A model generated the notes under the pieces. That model did not search any database. It was not told where the DNA came from and saw only the letters and a list, made by a program, of their open reading frames with translations. From Caballeronia sp. INDeC2 (GTDB lineage: Bacteria > Pseudomonadota > Gammaproteobacteria > Burkholderiales > Burkholderiaceae), in the NCBI RefSeq assembly GCF_023631325.1, contig NZ_JALQDG010000011.1:186001-250000 (forward strand): DNA of 64,000 nucleotides, in the 5' to 3' direction. Positions 28,428 through 39,355 of the stretch are shown here, piece by piece; the stretch's first letter is position 1; every line of letters begins with the position of its first letter. The position numbers were made by a program, and so were the translations under genes.

Positions 28428-31400
28428 TTAGTTTAGGCGAGCATGGAGCCCTTGTAAATCATAGACTTCCAGATCGCGGAGATAACGCAGGCCCTCGACC
28501 GCAGCGCGCGCGCCCGACATCGTCGTGTAGTACGTGACCTTGTTGGCCTGCGCGCTCATGCGAATCGAGCGCGAATCGGCGATGGCGGCGCGCGTTTCGT
28601 CGACGGTCGTGAACACGAGCGCGATCTCGCCGTTCTTGATCATGTCGACAATGTGCGGACGGCCGTCCTTCACCTTGTTCACGACCTTCACCGGCACGCC
28701 CGCCGCCGCGATGGCCGCCGCCGTGCCCTTGGTCGCGACGATCGGATAGCCGAGTTCGTGCAGCATCTGCGCGACTTCGACGGCCTTCGGCTTGTCCGCA
28801 TCCATCACCGTGAGCAGCACCGTGCCCGATTCCGGCAGACGCGAGCCGGCCGCGAGCTGCGACTTGAAGAGCGCTTCGCCGAACGTGCGGCCCACGCCCA
28901 TCACTTCGCCCGTCGAACGCATTTCCGGTCCGAGCACCGGATCGACCGCCGGGAACTTGACGAACGGGAACACCGCTTCCTTCACGCTGAAGTACGGCGG
29001 AATCACTTCCTTCGTGACGCCTTGCGCCTTGAGCTTCTGACCGACCATCGCGCGCGCGGCGATCTTGGCGAGCGGCAGGCCCGTCGCCTTCGACACGTAC
29101 GGCACCGTGCGCGACGCGCGCGGGTTCACTTCCAGTACGTAGATGACGTCCTTCTTCGAGCCATCATCCTGCGGCACCTGCTGGATCGCGAACTGCACGT
29201 TCATGAGACCGACGACGTTCAGCGCCTTCGCCATCGCGCCGGTTTGCCGCTTCAGCTCGTCGACGGTTTCCTTCGACAGCGAGTACGGCGGCAGCGAGCA
29301 AGCCGAGTCGCCCGAGTGCACGCCCGCCTGTTCGATGTGCTCCATCACGCCGCCGATGAACACGTCGTCGCCATCGGAGATGCAGTCGACGTCGCATTCG
29401 ATCGCGTCGTTGAGGAAGCGGTCGAGCAGCACCGGCGAGTCGTTCGATACTTTCACGGCCTCGCGCATATAGCGTTCGAGGTCGCGCGGCTCGTGGACGA
29501 TTTCCATCGCGCGGCCGCCCAGCACGTACGACGGACGCACGACGAGCGGATAACCGATCTCTTCCGCGAGCTTCAGCGCTTCGTCTTCGGCGCGCGCCGT
29601 GCGGTTCGGCGGCTGGCGCAGATCGAGATCCTTCAGAAGCTGCTGGAAGCGTTCGCGGTCTTCGGCGGCATCGATCATGTCCGGCGACGTACCGATGATC
29701 GGCACGCCGTTCGCTTCGAGATCGAGCGCGAGCTTGAGCGGCGTCTGTCCGCCGTACTGCACGATCACGCCGACCGGCTTTTCCAGATCGACAATTTCGA
29801 GCACGTCTTCCAGCGTCAGCGATTCGAAGTACAGACGATCGGACGTGTCGTAGTCGGTCGACACGGTTTCCGGGTTGCAGTTGACCATGATGGTTTCATA
29901 GCCGTCCTCGCGCATCGCGAGCGCGGCATGCACGCAGCAATAGTCGAACTCGATGCCCTGCCCGATCCGGTTCGGGCCGCCGCCCAGCACCATGATCTTC
30001 TTCTTGTCCGTGGGATTCGCTTCGCACTCTTCCTCGTAGGTCGAGTACATGTAGGCGGTCTTCGTCGCGAACTCGGCCGCGCACGTGTCCACGCGCTTGT
30101 AGACGGGACGCACCTTCAGTTCATGGCGCTTCTTGCGCACGTCGTCTTGCTTCGAACCGGTGAGCTTGGCAAGACGCCGATCCGAGAATCCGCTCTTCTT
30201 CAAGTAGAGCAGCTCATCGCGCGTCAGGCTCGCGAGCGTGCGGCCCTCGAGCGCCTTCTCCTTCAAGATGATCTGTTCGATCTGCGCGAGAAACCACGGA
30301 TCGATCGACGTCTCTTCGAAGATCTCGTCCATCGTGAGGCCGAGACGGAATGCATCGCCGAGATACCAGATGCGGTCCGGTCCCGGCTCGCCGATCTCGC
30401 GGATCACTTCGTCGCGGCTTTGTGTTTTTTCATCGAGGCCGTCGACGCCCACTTCCAGACCGCGCAACGCCTTTTGGAACGATTCCTGGAAGGTGCGGCC
30501 CATCGCCATCACTTCGCCGACGGACTTCATCTGCGTCGTCAGGCGCGAATCGGCTTCGCGGAATTTTTCGAAAGCGAAGCGCGGCACCTTCGTCACGACG
30601 TAATCGATCGTCGGTTCGAACGATGCCGGCGTCTGGCCGCCCGTGATTTCGTTCTTCAGTTCGTCGAGCGTGTAGCCGCACGCGAGCTTCGCGGCGACCT
30701 TCGCAATCGGGAAGCCCGTCGCCTTCGACGCCAGCGCCGACGAGCGCGACACGCGCGGGTTCATCTCGATGACGACCATGCGGCCGTCCTTCGGATTGAT
30801 TGCGAACTGCACGTTCGAGCCGCCCGTATCGACGCCGATCTCGCGCAGCACCGCGAGCGACGCGTTACGCAGCACCTGATATTCCTTGTCGGTGAGCGTC
30901 TGCGCGGGCGCGACGGTGATCGAGTCGCCCGTGTGCACGCCCATCGGGTCGAGATTTTCGATCGAGCACACGATAATGCAGTTGTCCTTTTTATCGCGAA
31001 CGACTTCCATCTCGTACTCTTTCCAGCCGAGCAGCGATTCTTCGATCAGCAGTTCGCGCGTCGGCGACAGATCGAGACCGCGGCGGCAAATTTCCTCGAA
31101 CTCTTCCTTGTTGTACGCGATGCCGCCGCCCGAGCCGCCCAGCGTGAACGAAGGACGAATCACGGTCGGATAACCGCCGCTGCCCGTCGCTTCGGCAATC
31201 TGCGCCTGCACGGCGAGCGCTTCTTCCATCGAATGCGCGATGCCCGACTTGGCCGAGCCGAGGCCGATCTTCGTCATCGCGTCCTTGAACTTCTGACGGT
31301 CTTCCGCCTTGTCGATCGCTTCCGGCGATGCGCCGATCAGTTCGACGTTGTACTTCTCCAGCACGCCGTGGTGGAACAGGTCGAGCGCGCAATTGAGCGC

Positions 31401-31682
31401 GGTCTGTCCGCCCATGGTCGGGAGGATCGCGTCCGGGCGCTCCTTCGCGATGATGCGCTCGACCACTTCCCACGAAATCGGCTCGATGTAGGTGACGTCG
31501 GCCGTGTTCGGATCGGTCATGATCGTCGCCGGATTGCTGTTGACGAGGATGACCTTGTAGCCCTCTTCCCGCAGCGCTTTACAGGCTTGCGCGCCCGAGT
31601 AATCGAACTCGCACGCCTGGCCGATGATGATCGGGCCCGCGCCAATGATGAGGATGCTCTTGATGTCTGTGCGCTTCGGCAT
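28428..31682 (-). CDS. carB: Carbamoyl-phosphate synthase large subunit
   Basis: A 1084-residue subunit that builds carbamoyl phosphate from bicarbonate, ammonia and two ATP, for arginine and pyrimidine synthesis. It has two homologous ATP-grasp halves (about residues 1-400 and 555-935), seen in the paired motifs [18 protein letters not shown] and [18 protein letters not shown] and in the two metal-site runs [18 protein letters not shown] and [18 protein letters not shown]. The C-terminal ~140 residues are the allosteric MGS-like domain. It follows carA by 30 bases. Confidence 0.97.
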   Translation of the reverse strand: MPKRTDIKSILIIGAGPIIIGQACEFDYSGAQACKALREEGYKVILVNSNPATIMTDPNTADVTYIEPISWEVVERIIAKERPDAILPTMGGQTALNCALDLFHHGVLEKYNVELIGASPEAIDKAEDRQKFKDAMTKIGLGSAKSGIAHSMEEALAVQAQIAEATGSGGYPTVIRPSFTLGGSGGGIAYNKEEFEEICRRGLDLSPTRELLIEESLLGWKEYEMEVVRDKKDNCIIVCSIENLDPMGVHTGDSITVAPAQTLTDKEYQVLRNASLAVLREIGVDTGGSNVQFAINPKDGRMVVIEMNPRVSRSSALASKATGFPIAKVAAKLACGYTLDELKNEITGGQTPASFEPTIDYVVTKVPRFAFEKFREADSRLTTQMKSVGEVMAMGRTFQESFQKALRGLEVGVDGLDEKTQSRDEVIREIGEPGPDRIWYLGDAFRLGLTMDEIFEETSIDPWFLAQIEQIILKEKALEGRTLASLTRDELLYLKKSGFSDRRLAKLTGSKQDDVRKKRHELKVRPVYKRVDTCAAEFATKTAYMYSTYEEECEANPTDKKKIMVLGGGPNRIGQGIEFDYCCVHAALAMREDGYETIMVNCNPETVSTDYDTSDRLYFESLTLEDVLEIVDLEKPVGVIVQYGGQTPLKLALDLEANGVPIIGTSPDMIDAAEDRERFQQLLKDLDLRQPPNRTARAEDEALKLAEEIGYPLVVRPSYVLGGRAMEIVHEPRDLERYMREAVKVSNDSPVLLDRFLNDAIECDVDCISDGDDVFIGGVMEHIEQAGVHSGDSACSLPPYSLSKETVDELKRQTGAMAKALNVVGLMNVQFAIQQVPQDDGSKKDVIYVLEVNPRASRTVPYVSKATGLPLAKIAARAMVGQKLKAQGVTKEVIPPYFSVKEAVFPFVKFPAVDPVLGPEMRSTGEVMGVGRTFGEALFKSQLAAGSRLPESGTVLLTVMDADKPKAVEVAQMLHELGYPIVATKGTAAAIAAAGVPVKVVNKVKDGRPHIVDMIKNGEIALVFTTVDETRAAIADSRSIRMSAQANKVTYYTTMSGARAAVEGLRYLRDLEVYDLQGLHARLN

Positions 31683-31712
31683 AACTGCTCTCGAATATAT
31701 ATGTTCGGTACT

Positions 31713-32855
31713 TTAGGCGGCGACCTTCGCCGACTCCATCAGCTTGATGAAGCGGTCGAACAGATACGCGATGTCGTGCGGGCCGGGCGACGCTTCCGGG
31801 TGGCCCTGGAAACAGAACGCAGGCTTGTCCGTGAGCGCGAAACCTTGCAGCGTGCCGTCGAAGAGGGAGACGTGCGTGACCTTCGCATTCGCGGGCAGCG
31901 TGGAGGCATCGACCGCGAAGCCGTGGTTCTGCGACGTGATGACAACGCGGCCGTCTTCCATGTCCTTCACCGGATGGTTCGCGCCGTGATGGCCCGTCTT
32001 CATCTTCATCGTTTTCGCGCCGACGGCGAGACCCATGATCTGATGGCCGAGGCAGATGCCGAACGTCGGAATGCCGCGTTCGATGAATTCCTTGGTCGCG
32101 GCGATAGCGTAGTCGCACGGCTCCGGGTCGCCCGGGCCATTCGACAGGAAGATGCCGTCCGGATTGAGCGCGAGCGCGTCGGCGGCGCTCGATTGCGCCG
32201 GCAGCACGGTTACGTGACAACCGCGCTCGGCCAGCATGCGCAGGATGTTGAACTTCACGCCGTAGTCGAATGCGACGACGCGGAATTTCGGCGCTTCCTG
32301 CTTGCCGTAGCCATTGCCGAGACGCCATTCGGTCTGCGTCCACTCGTAATTCTGTTCCGTCGACACGACCTTCGCGAGGTCCATGCCCGCGAGACCCGGG
32401 AACGAGCGCGCAAGGCCGAGCGCCTTCGCTTCGTCATCGGTGCCGGCGAGAATGCAGCCGTTCTGCGCGCCCTTCTCGCGCAAGATGCGGGTCAGCTTGC
32501 GCGTGTCGATGCCCGCAATCGCCACGACGCGCTGCGCCTTCAGATAATCGGAGAGACTCTGCTCGGAACGGAAGTTGGATGCGAGCACCGGCAGATCGCG
32601 AATGATGAGGCCGGCGGCATGGACTTTGGTGGCTTCGACGTCTTCGGCGTTCACGCCGTAGTTGCCGATGTGCGGATAGGTCAGCGTGACGATCTGGCGG
32701 GCATAACTCGGATCGGTCAGGATTTCCTGATAACCGGTGATGGCGGTGTTGAAGACCACTTCGCCGATCGTCGAACCGGGCGCGCCGATCGATTGACCAC
32801 GAAAGACCGTGCCGTCGGCAAGTGCGAGGAGTGCGGGGGAGAATGACGGCAACAC
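31713..32855 (-). CDS. carA: Carbamoyl-phosphate synthase small (glutaminase) subunit
   Basis: A 380-residue class I glutamine amidotransferase that feeds ammonia to CarB through an internal tunnel. The nucleophile is Cys268 in [11 protein letters not shown]; the His-Glu pair is in [14 protein letters not shown]. The N-terminal CPSase domain begins LADGTVFRG. The start was set at GTG 32855 because AAGGAG lies exactly 6 bases upstream and the product then begins [15 protein letters not shown]; the frame is open to 32876. carA-carB form an operon behind a long leader. Confidence 0.95.
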   Translation of the reverse strand: MLPSFSPALLALADGTVFRGQSIGAPGSTIGEVVFNTAITGYQEILTDPSYARQIVTLTYPHIGNYGVNAEDVEATKVHAAGLIIRDLPVLASNFRSEQSLSDYLKAQRVVAIAGIDTRKLTRILREKGAQNGCILAGTDDEAKALGLARSFPGLAGMDLAKVVSTEQNYEWTQTEWRLGNGYGKQEAPKFRVVAFDYGVKFNILRMLAERGCHVTVLPAQSSAADALALNPDGIFLSNGPGDPEPCDYAIAATKEFIERGIPTFGICLGHQIMGLAVGAKTMKMKTGHHGANHPVKDMEDGRVVITSQNHGFAVDASTLPANAKVTHVSLFDGTLQGFALTDKPAFCFQGHPEASPGPHDIAYLFDRFIKLMESAKVAA

Positions 32856-33123
32856 GGGAAGCTCCTTGGGGAACACCCTGTTACCGACCTGTCTGTCCGA
32901 AATTCAGGCTTGGCCTCCCGTCGCTCGAAGAACGAGGGCTTCCTTCGCAGTGAAAGCGGCGGCTCGCGGGGCGCGCATCGTGGCTCGAACCGGCACGCTC
33001 GCGCGTGGCAACAATGGATTCAAGCAGGCGATCGGCGGCGTGCGGCGCGCAGTTCGTGCGCAGCGAACGACGGTGAATGGGAGGTAGGCGCTAGGGTGCG
33101 GGTTGATATGCTCAAACCTTCGA
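32856..33123 (-). other. Long carA 5' leader
   Basis: About 260 transcribed bases separate the predicted carA promoter from its start codon, much longer than elsewhere in the window. The stretch is GC-rich with several potential short hairpins (for example CTCG-TTCTT-CGAG near 32931-32945) but no T tract and no leader ORF with a ribosome site was seen. Pyrimidine- or arginine-responsive control would be typical for carAB; the mechanism is not visible. Confidence 0.4.
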
Positions 33124-33152
33124 ATTATAGCGCGAAAAGGTCGCATTCGCCA
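33124..33152 (-). promoter_or_regulatory. Predicted carA promoter
   Basis: On the minus strand a perfect TATAAT (33124-33129) is preceded, after 17 bases, by TGGCGA, a weak -35 (3 of 6). Confidence 0.55.
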
Positions 33153-33197
33153 GATTTGGGAAACATCCGCTTGCCGGTTGCTTGCCTCGGGCGCCGG

Positions 33198-34466
33198 TCA
33201 GCGCACGGCGTGCTCGGCTTCGCGACCGATCTTGCGCAGCACGCGGCTCGGGAAAACGTACCAGACCGCGCTTGCGAGTTGCACCCCGATCAGAACGATC
33301 CACACCTTCAGATGCGCCGACGCCGGATAGCGCCCGCCATCGGAAGGCCAAAGCGAAAGCATCGCGCCGACGCCCACCTGAAAGGCGAAGATCAACAGGA
33401 AGATCACAAGGGTGAGCGTCGTATGCGCGCGGCCGATCATGTGTGACGGAAAATATTCCGCGGCGACCGCGTAGCTCAGAATGCCCGTGCCGCCGAAAAT
33501 CCCGTATGCGGCGATCAAAACGGACGGCGGAACCGGCACGCGCAGCACCATCAGCAGTTGCGTCGCGACGAACAGCACCATGCCGGCGCCGCAGAACGCA
33601 TATACCGACACGCCGCGCCGTTCCATTCCGCGCGCCGCCGCGCCGAAGCCGACACAGCCGAACATCATCGCGAAGCCGAGTATCGACACGAGCGCCGCGG
33701 CGTGCGCGGGCTCGAGGTTCATTACATCGAGCAAATAGGGGCGAATCCATAGCGATTGCATCGCATAGAAAACGCCCTGCGTGACGACGGAAAACGACGC
33801 GATCTTCCAAAACACGCCGCTTTTCAGAATGAGCCACGTCCCCTTGAATTGGGTGACGACGTCTGCCCGACGATGCGCATCGGTCTCCGCCTTGCGCGGC
33901 GCGAACAGGACGATCGCGGTAGCGACAGCGAGCGTGAACACGCCGAGCCCCGCGCACATTTGCCGCCAACTCGCGACCTGCAAAAGCGCCGCGAGCGGCG
34001 ACCCGACCACGACACCGCCCAGTCCGCCGACGGCCATCGTAAATCCGTTGACGAGCGGCAGGCGCGCGAGCGCGAAATGCTGCGCCGATGCCTTGAAGGC
34101 CGCGCTCAGGCACACCGACACGCCGATGCCGATCAGCAACCTGCCGATCATCAGCCCTGCCAGCCCGTGGGATGCGCCGAACACCCAGATGCCGGCAGCC
34201 GCGAACACCAGCATGCTCGCCGTAACGCGGCGCGGGCCGTAATGATCGAGCAGCACGCCGACGGGAATCTGCGCCAGCGCAAAGCCGATGAAATACAGCG
34301 AGGTGAGCAGACCCAGGTCGGCCGCGGACAATCCGAGGTCGTGCGTGATGAGCGGCGCGAAGCCGAGATTGACGCCGCGGAACACGTACGAGACGAAGTA
34401 ACCGGCGGCAAACAGGAAGAAAACGCGGAGACGAAGGGTGGACGACATGTGAAACGGACGCTTCAT
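33198..34466 (-). CDS. MFS transporter
   Basis: A 422-residue major facilitator protein with about twelve hydrophobic helices. The start region LFAAGYFVSYVFRGVNLGFA, the loop-2 motif GVLLDHYGPRRVTA (the MFS G-x-x-x-D-R/H-x-G-R-R signature) and GFALAQIPVG are clear. It resembles the anion:cation symporter / glycerol-3-phosphate-type branch, but no substrate can be assigned. ATG 34466 has an A/G-rich AAAAGAA upstream. It is transcribed towards carA from just behind the mltD terminator and has no regulatory neighbour. Confidence 0.8.
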   Translation of the reverse strand: MKRPFHMSSTLRLRVFFLFAAGYFVSYVFRGVNLGFAPLITHDLGLSAADLGLLTSLYFIGFALAQIPVGVLLDHYGPRRVTASMLVFAAAGIWVFGASHGLAGLMIGRLLIGIGVSVCLSAAFKASAQHFALARLPLVNGFTMAVGGLGGVVVGSPLAALLQVASWRQMCAGLGVFTLAVATAIVLFAPRKAETDAHRRADVVTQFKGTWLILKSGVFWKIASFSVVTQGVFYAMQSLWIRPYLLDVMNLEPAHAAALVSILGFAMMFGCVGFGAAARGMERRGVSVYAFCGAGMVLFVATQLLMVLRVPVPPSVLIAAYGIFGGTGILSYAVAAEYFPSHMIGRAHTTLTLVIFLLIFAFQVGVGAMLSLWPSDGGRYPASAHLKVWIVLIGVQLASAVWYVFPSRVLRKIGREAEHAVR

Positions 34467-34500
34467 TGATTCTTTTGGTTCGCCAGTGTAGCGGGGTCGC

Positions 34501-34532
34501 CAAAAGAAAACGCCGTCACCTTGGTGACGGCG
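34501..34532 (-). terminator. Terminator of mltD
   Basis: A 10-bp perfect inverted repeat (34511-34520 with 34523-34532; effectively 8 bp around CCTTGG) is followed on the minus strand by TTTTCTTTT, 30 bases after the mltD stop. Confidence 0.9.
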
Positions 34533-34561
34533 TGGATTAGCGCTTCGCCGAAACGCCGGCC

Positions 34562-36217
34562 TTATTTCTTTTTGCTGCTCTTCGTCGATGCGGCCGGCTT
34601 CACGGTTTTCGCCGCGGCAGCGGGCTTCGCAGCGTGCGAGGTCGTCGAAGCCGACACTTTCGTCACCTTCCCCGCCGAATGCGCGACTGCCTTGCCGCCG
34701 CGCGAAGACTTCGTTTCCGGCACGCGCGTGCCGATCCTCGACACACCGCCCGACGAACGGCTCGACGCCGACACCACTTCGACGCGCGCCGGACCCGGCT
34801 CGGCCGGCACCGGACGGCCGTACGGCACATGCAGGACGACCACTTGACCCGGCATGAACATCTCACCGTGCGTGCGGTTCCATGCGCGCACCTGCGCCGG
34901 CGACACGTTGTAGCGGTCCGCCAACGTGCTGATGGCCTGCTTGCGGCGCACGCGGATCACCAGTCGGCGCGTGTCGGGCACGTCGCGCTCGATCGCGAGC
35001 ATCGCGTTTGCGGCGACGTCGGCGCTGATGTCTTCGTCGTCGTCGTCCGTGCGCGGCACGACGATCGTCGAGCCGGGCTTCAGACGCATGCCCGCGGGAA
35101 TGCGGTTGACCGACATCAGCGTGTCCGCGTCCACACCGATCTTCTCGGCGATCGCCGCCGGGCGCGAGCGCTCGGTCACGGTGTACGTGGTCCACGACGA
35201 CAGCGCGCCCGAATACGACGAAAGATTGCGCTGGAACGAAGCCGCGTTGTCGAACGGCAGCAGGATCTGCGGATTGGTCGCGCCGAGAATCACCGGCTTC
35301 GCGAATGACGGATTGAGCGAGCGAAATTCTTCCACGCTCATGCCGGCGAGCTTCGCGGCCATCGTCACGTCGATGTCGCGCGCGGTCGTGACTGTCACGA
35401 AATACGGGTGATTCGGAATGTCCGGCAGCGTGAGACCGTACGTTTGCGGGTTGCTCACGATGTTCTTCACCGCTTGCAGCTTCGGCACGTAGTTACGCGT
35501 CTCGTTGGGCATGCGCAGGCTTTCGTAGTCGGTCGGCAAGCCCGCCGCCTCGTTGCGCGCGATCGCGCGCTGCACGTTGCCCTCGCCCCAGTTGTATGCG
35601 GCGAGCGCGAGATGCCAGTCGCCGAACATGTCATGCAGACGCGAGAGATAGTCGAGCGCAGCGCTCGTCGAGGCGAGCACGTCGCGGCGCTCGTCCTGCC
35701 ACATGTTCTGCTTGAGGTTGTAGTCGCGGCCGGTGCCCGGCATGAACTGCCACATGCCCGCGGCTTTCGCGACGGAGAGCGCCTGCGGGCTGTAAGCCGA
35801 CTCGATGAACGGCAGGAGCGCTAGTTCGGTCGGCATGTGCCGCTGCTCCAGCTCCTCGACGATGTGATAAAGGTATTTCTGCGAGCGCGTGGTCATGCGC
35901 TCGACGTAATCCGGGCGCTGCGCATACCAGTTGACCTGCATGTCGACGAGATCGCTTTGCAGATCGGGAATCTGAAAGCCGCCGCGAATGCGGTTCCAGA
36001 GATCGGACGATCCCGCGAGCGAAGTCACCGGCGTCTTGTCGACGTCGATGGTTTCCTTGGCTGCTGCGGTGCGGCGAATGGTGTCGGCGACTTGTTGTTG
36101 CTGTTGCTGCGAAGCGGTGGAGGTGGCTGAAGCTGATAAAGGATCTGACGCTGTAGGCCCCTGGCTCGCGCACGCGGCGAGCATCAGGACGGACAGCGCG
36201 CTAAGGGTTAGTCGCAT
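34562..36217 (-). CDS. mltD: Membrane-bound lytic murein transglycosylase D
   Basis: A 551-residue lipoprotein that cleaves glycan strands of peptidoglycan to 1,6-anhydro products. The lipobox is LAAC (Cys16), which fixes the start at ATG 36217. A low-complexity Ser/Gln stretch with six Gln in a row follows. The GH23 catalytic Glu139 lies in LLPFIESAYSPQA, with GMWQFMPGTGRDYNL and LALAAYNWGEGNVQRAI behind it. Two LysM domains (near residues 345-395 and 420-470) bind the wall. The last ~80 residues are Ala/Lys/Ser-rich and disordered. A run of acidic codons encodes DDDDED before the second LysM. Confidence 0.93.
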   Translation of the reverse strand: MRLTLSALSVLMLAACASQGPTASDPLSASATSTASQQQQQQVADTIRRTAAAKETIDVDKTPVTSLAGSSDLWNRIRGGFQIPDLQSDLVDMQVNWYAQRPDYVERMTTRSQKYLYHIVEELEQRHMPTELALLPFIESAYSPQALSVAKAAGMWQFMPGTGRDYNLKQNMWQDERRDVLASTSAALDYLSRLHDMFGDWHLALAAYNWGEGNVQRAIARNEAAGLPTDYESLRMPNETRNYVPKLQAVKNIVSNPQTYGLTLPDIPNHPYFVTVTTARDIDVTMAAKLAGMSVEEFRSLNPSFAKPVILGATNPQILLPFDNAASFQRNLSSYSGALSSWTTYTVTERSRPAAIAEKIGVDADTLMSVNRIPAGMRLKPGSTIVVPRTDDDDEDISADVAANAMLAIERDVPDTRRLVIRVRRKQAISTLADRYNVSPAQVRAWNRTHGEMFMPGQVVVLHVPYGRPVPAEPGPARVEVVSASSRSSGGVSRIGTRVPETKSSRGGKAVAHSAGKVTKVSASTTSHAAKPAAAAKTVKPAASTKSSKKK

Positions 36218-36378
36218 GGAACGTCTCTGCTTCCACAAAATAATGCTTGGAAATTTGCAGCCGATGGTACGGAACAGCACTTAAGACGTCAATAAGAATG
36301 CGCGCAAAACCCCTGCAAAATCCTGCATCTAACGGCGATTCCACCGTTCGGGTTTAAGTTGGCCCCAAAAGCTTTGGG

Positions 36379-37212
36379 TTAACGGAACTTATCTTTCCAG
36401 CCGCGCATCATTCGGAACGCTTCCAGACGGTCTGTCACCGTGGTGCCGAACTGCGAAGAAAGTGTCGCCTTGATCGCCGGAACGTCTGCGCGCAGGAACG
36501 GATTCACCGCTTTTTCATGGCCGATGGTGGTCGGCAAAGTCGGCTTGCCGGCCGCGCGCAACGCCTGTGCGTCGTCGCTCCAGCGCAGCAGCGCGGCGTT
36601 GTCCGGCTCGCACGCGCGCGCAAATTTGATGTTCGAGAGCGTGTATTCGTGCGCGCAGTGAACCTGCGTGTTCTCCGGCAACGCGGCAAGGGCGTCGAGC
36701 GAATTCAGCATTTGCTGCGGCGTGCCTTCGAAGAGACGGCCGCAGCCGCTCGCGAACAGCGTGTCGCCGCAAAAAAGATGCGGCGTGCCGCCCTCGCCGC
36801 CCGCCTGAAAGTAAGCGATGTGACCGGCCGTATGGCCCGGCACGTCGATGACGGAGAGCTCGAGCGCCGGGTGCGCGATGGTCACCGTATCGCCGCCCGC
36901 GACGCGCTGGGTCAGATGCTCGATACGCTCGCCAACCGGACCGTAGACGGGGACGCCCCCCTCTGCCGATCGGCTATCGAGGAGCGCTTTCACGCCGCCG
37001 ACGTGGTCCTGATGATGGTGCGTGAGTAAAATAGCGGTCAGCCGCCAACCGCGCCTGGCGAGATACGCCTCGACGGGCGCAGCGTCACCGGGGTCGACCA
37101 CGACCGCATCGCGCGAGTCCGACACGAGCCAGATGTAGTTGTCCTCGAACGCCGGAACCGGCACGTATTCGAGTGCATCCTGAGCAGATAGATTCTTGGC
37201 AAGCGAATTCAT
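36379..37212 (-). CDS. gloB: Hydroxyacylglutathione hydrolase (glyoxalase II)
   Basis: A 277-residue metallo-beta-lactamase-fold thioesterase that splits S-lactoylglutathione to lactate and glutathione, completing methylglyoxal removal. The dinuclear metal motif THHHQDH is at residues 64-70, with further ligands in VPGHTAGHIAYF, CGDTLFASGCGRLFEG and CAHEYTLSN. The C-terminal glutathione-binding domain ends MMRGWKDKFR. It is divergent from the methyltransferase gene, with only 27 bases between the two start codons. Confidence 0.95.
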   Translation of the reverse strand: MNSLAKNLSAQDALEYVPVPAFEDNYIWLVSDSRDAVVVDPGDAAPVEAYLARRGWRLTAILLTHHHQDHVGGVKALLDSRSAEGGVPVYGPVGERIEHLTQRVAGGDTVTIAHPALELSVIDVPGHTAGHIAYFQAGGEGGTPHLFCGDTLFASGCGRLFEGTPQQMLNSLDALAALPENTQVHCAHEYTLSNIKFARACEPDNAALLRWSDDAQALRAAGKPTLPTTIGHEKAVNPFLRADVPAIKATLSSQFGTTVTDRLEAFRMMRGWKDKFR

Positions 37213-37239
37213 GGCGATCTTCTATGCGGCAATTCGAAC

Positions 37240-38073
37240 ATGTCTGACCGACCGATTATAGACTGGCCCACTTGGACGAGTTCGGCGCCCGGACGCTACG
37301 TGCTCGAATGGGAACAGGCGCAGCTCGATCACGTGGTGTCCGACATCTTCGGCTATCACGCGCTGCAACTCGGCATGCCGCAGCTCGACGCGCTGCGCGA
37401 GAATCGCATGACCGGCCGTGCGCTCGTGCTCGACGCCGAAAGCGCATCGAGCGCGCCCTACACGCCGCCGCGCGCCACGACGCCCGGCGTGAGCGCACTG
37501 CCCGCCGCGAGCGCGCCGGACGGGCGCAGCACCGCGTGGTGCGATCTGCTCGACCTGCCCTTCGAAGCGCAAAGCGTCGATTTGCTCGTGCTGCCGCACA
37601 CGCTCGAATTCTCGCCGGATCCGCACCGGCTGTTACGCGAAGCCGAGCGCGTGCTCGTGCCCGAAGGGCAACTGATTATCCTCGGCTTCAATTCGCTGAG
37701 CCTGTGGGGCGCGCGGCAATCGCTCGGCAAGGTGGCCGGACGGCCGTTCGTGCCGGCGGCGCACGAGATGATCGCGTTCACGCGCATCAAGGACTGGATC
37801 AAGCTGCTCGGATTCGATCTTGAACGGGGGCGCTTCGGCTGCTATCGTCCGCCGCTCGTGGCGGACAAATGGCTGCAACGCTTTCAATTCATGGAAGCCG
37901 CCGGCGACCGCTGGTGGCCCATCTTCGGCGCGGCGTACATGATCACGGCCGTGAAACGCGTGCGCGGCATGCGCGTCATCGGTCCGCGCAAGCTGAAAAA
38001 AACCGCGCTCGCGCCCGGCCTCGCGCCGGTCGCGGCTCCGCACACGCGCAACGAGACCCGCAACGAGCATTGA
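37240..38073 (+). CDS. Class I SAM-dependent methyltransferase-like protein (YafS position)
   Basis: A 277-residue protein with a methyltransferase fold core. The motif-IV-like [20 protein letters not shown] and the post-motif [21 protein letters not shown]-type region (here [17 protein letters not shown]) are clear, while the usual glycine-rich SAM loop is poorly conserved. The place between gloB and rnhA-dnaQ matches yafS in E. coli, whose substrate is unknown. The stop overlaps the rnhA start (TGATG). Confidence 0.75.
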   Translation: MSDRPIIDWPTWTSSAPGRYVLEWEQAQLDHVVSDIFGYHALQLGMPQLDALRENRMTGRALVLDAESASSAPYTPPRATTPGVSALPAASAPDGRSTAWCDLLDLPFEAQSVDLLVLPHTLEFSPDPHRLLREAERVLVPEGQLIILGFNSLSLWGARQSLGKVAGRPFVPAAHEMIAFTRIKDWIKLLGFDLERGRFGCYRPPLVADKWLQRFQFMEAAGDRWWPIFGAAYMITAVKRVRGMRVIGPRKLKKTALAPGLAPVAAPHTRNETRNEH

Positions 38074-38534
38074 TGACTCAAGAATCCGCATCGAACAAGG
38101 TAATCGACATCTACACGGACGGCGCCTGCAAAGGCAATCCCGGGCCCGGCGGCTGGGGCGCCCTGCTCCGCTTCGGCTCGCTGGAAAAGGAACTGTTCGG
38201 CGGAGAGCCCGCGACCACCAACAACCGCATGGAACTGATGGCCGTAATCTCCGCGCTCGAGGCGCTCAAACGCCCGTGCCACGCGATCATCCATACCGAT
38301 TCGCAATATGTGCAAAAAGGTATCAGCGAATGGATCCACGGCTGGAAGAAAAAGAACTGGATGACCGCCGCGAAGACGCCCGTCAAGAACGCCGATCTCT
38401 GGAAGCGGCTCGACGGCCTCGTCGCGCAGCATGAAATCGAGTGGCGCTGGGTCAAGGGCCACGCCGGTCATCCCGAAAACGAACGCGCCGATGCGCTCGC
38501 CAATCGCGGCGTGACCTCGCTCACGGACAACTGA
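38073..38534 (+). CDS. rnhA: Ribonuclease HI
   Basis: A 153-residue nuclease that cuts RNA in RNA-DNA hybrids. The four carboxylates are visible: Asp16 in [15 protein letters not shown], Glu in NNRMELMAV, Asp in [11 protein letters not shown] and Asp in NERADALAN. The basic handle region [18 protein letters not shown] is also present. It starts at ATG 38073, sharing one base with the upstream stop; dnaQ follows 18 bases later. Confidence 0.96.
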   Translation: MTQESASNKVIDIYTDGACKGNPGPGGWGALLRFGSLEKELFGGEPATTNNRMELMAVISALEALKRPCHAIIHTDSQYVQKGISEWIHGWKKKNWMTAAKTPVKNADLWKRLDGLVAQHEIEWRWVKGHAGHPENERADALANRGVTSLTDN

Positions 38535-38552
38535 TCAAACTACACGCCATCT

Positions 38553-39290
38553 ATGCGCCAACTGATACTGGACACCGAAACCACCGGCCTCAACGCAAGG
38601 ACGGGCGACCGAATCATCGAAATCGGCTGCGTCGAACTGATCAACCGCCGGCTCACCGGTAACAATCTGCACCTCTATGTGAACCCCGAGCGCGACAGCG
38701 ATCCCGGCGCGCTCGCGGTGCACGGTCTCACCACCGAGTTCCTGAGCGACAAGCCGAAGTTCGCCGAAATCGCCGCTCAGTTGCGCGACTTCATCGCGGA
38801 TGCGGAACTGATCATCCATAACGCGCCCTTCGACGTCGGCTTTCTCGACATGGAGTTCGCGCTGCTCGGATTGCCGAAGGTGTCGGAGACATGCGCCGGC
38901 GTGATCGACTCGCTCGCGCAGGCCAAACAGATGTTCCCTGGCAAGCGCAATTCGCTCGACGCGCTGTGCGACCGCTTCGGCATCAGCAACGCGCATCGCA
39001 CGCTGCACGGCGCGCTCCTCGACTCGGAGTTGCTCGCGGAGGTCTATCTCGCGATGACGCGCGGTCAAGAGAGCCTCGTCATCGACATGCTCGGCGATCA
39101 GGCCGCGTCGGGCTCGATTTCCACGTCGCGCATCGCGTTCGACGATCTCGATTTGCCGGTGATCGTCGCGAGCGAGGCCGAACTAGCCGCGCACGAAGCC
39201 GTGCTGACCGATCTCGACAAGGCCCTCAAAGGCACGAGCGTATGGCGCACGGAAACCGCGCCGGCGGAAGGCGATGTCGTTCCCGCATAA
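38553..39290 (+). CDS. dnaQ: DNA polymerase III epsilon subunit (proofreading 3'-5' exonuclease)
   Basis: A 245-residue DEDDh exonuclease. The ExoI motif is ILDTETTGL (Asp7, Glu9), ExoII is IIHNAPFDVGFLD, and ExoIII has the active-site His and Asp in HRTLHGALLDSELLAEVY. The C-terminal tail after about residue 185 would bind the polymerase alpha subunit. The gene is last in the methyltransferase-rnhA-dnaQ run, followed by a tRNA locus as in E. coli. Confidence 0.95.
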   Translation: MRQLILDTETTGLNARTGDRIIEIGCVELINRRLTGNNLHLYVNPERDSDPGALAVHGLTTEFLSDKPKFAEIAAQLRDFIADAELIIHNAPFDVGFLDMEFALLGLPKVSETCAGVIDSLAQAKQMFPGKRNSLDALCDRFGISNAHRTLHGALLDSELLAEVYLAMTRGQESLVIDMLGDQAASGSISTSRIAFDDLDLPVIVASEAELAAHEAVLTDLDKALKGTSVWRTETAPAEGDVVPA

Positions 39291-39318
39291 TTTTTTCGAA
39301 TTTGGCTTTAAGAAGCTC

Positions 39319-39347
39319 TTTACGAAACGCGAAACGCCTGACATAAT
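39319..39347 (+). promoter_or_regulatory. Promoter in front of the truncated tRNA-Val copy
   Basis: TTTACG (39319-39324), a 17-base spacer and CATAAT (39342-39347) lie 13 bases before the tRNA-like sequence. This is probably the ancestral tRNA-Val promoter behind dnaQ. Confidence 0.6.
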
Positions 39348-39355
39348 CTCACTTC

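Noticed and set aside
28653-32846. A 1397-codon plus-strand open frame opposite carB-carA
   Set aside because: It is antisense to two certain genes, is extremely Arg/His-rich and has no domain character; long antisense frames are expected from codon bias in GC-rich DNA.
34562-36217. Gln- and Asp-codon runs in mltD considered as simple-sequence phase-variation tracts
   Set aside because: The runs are short, interrupted at DNA level and in-frame; changes would only alter repeat length in linkers.
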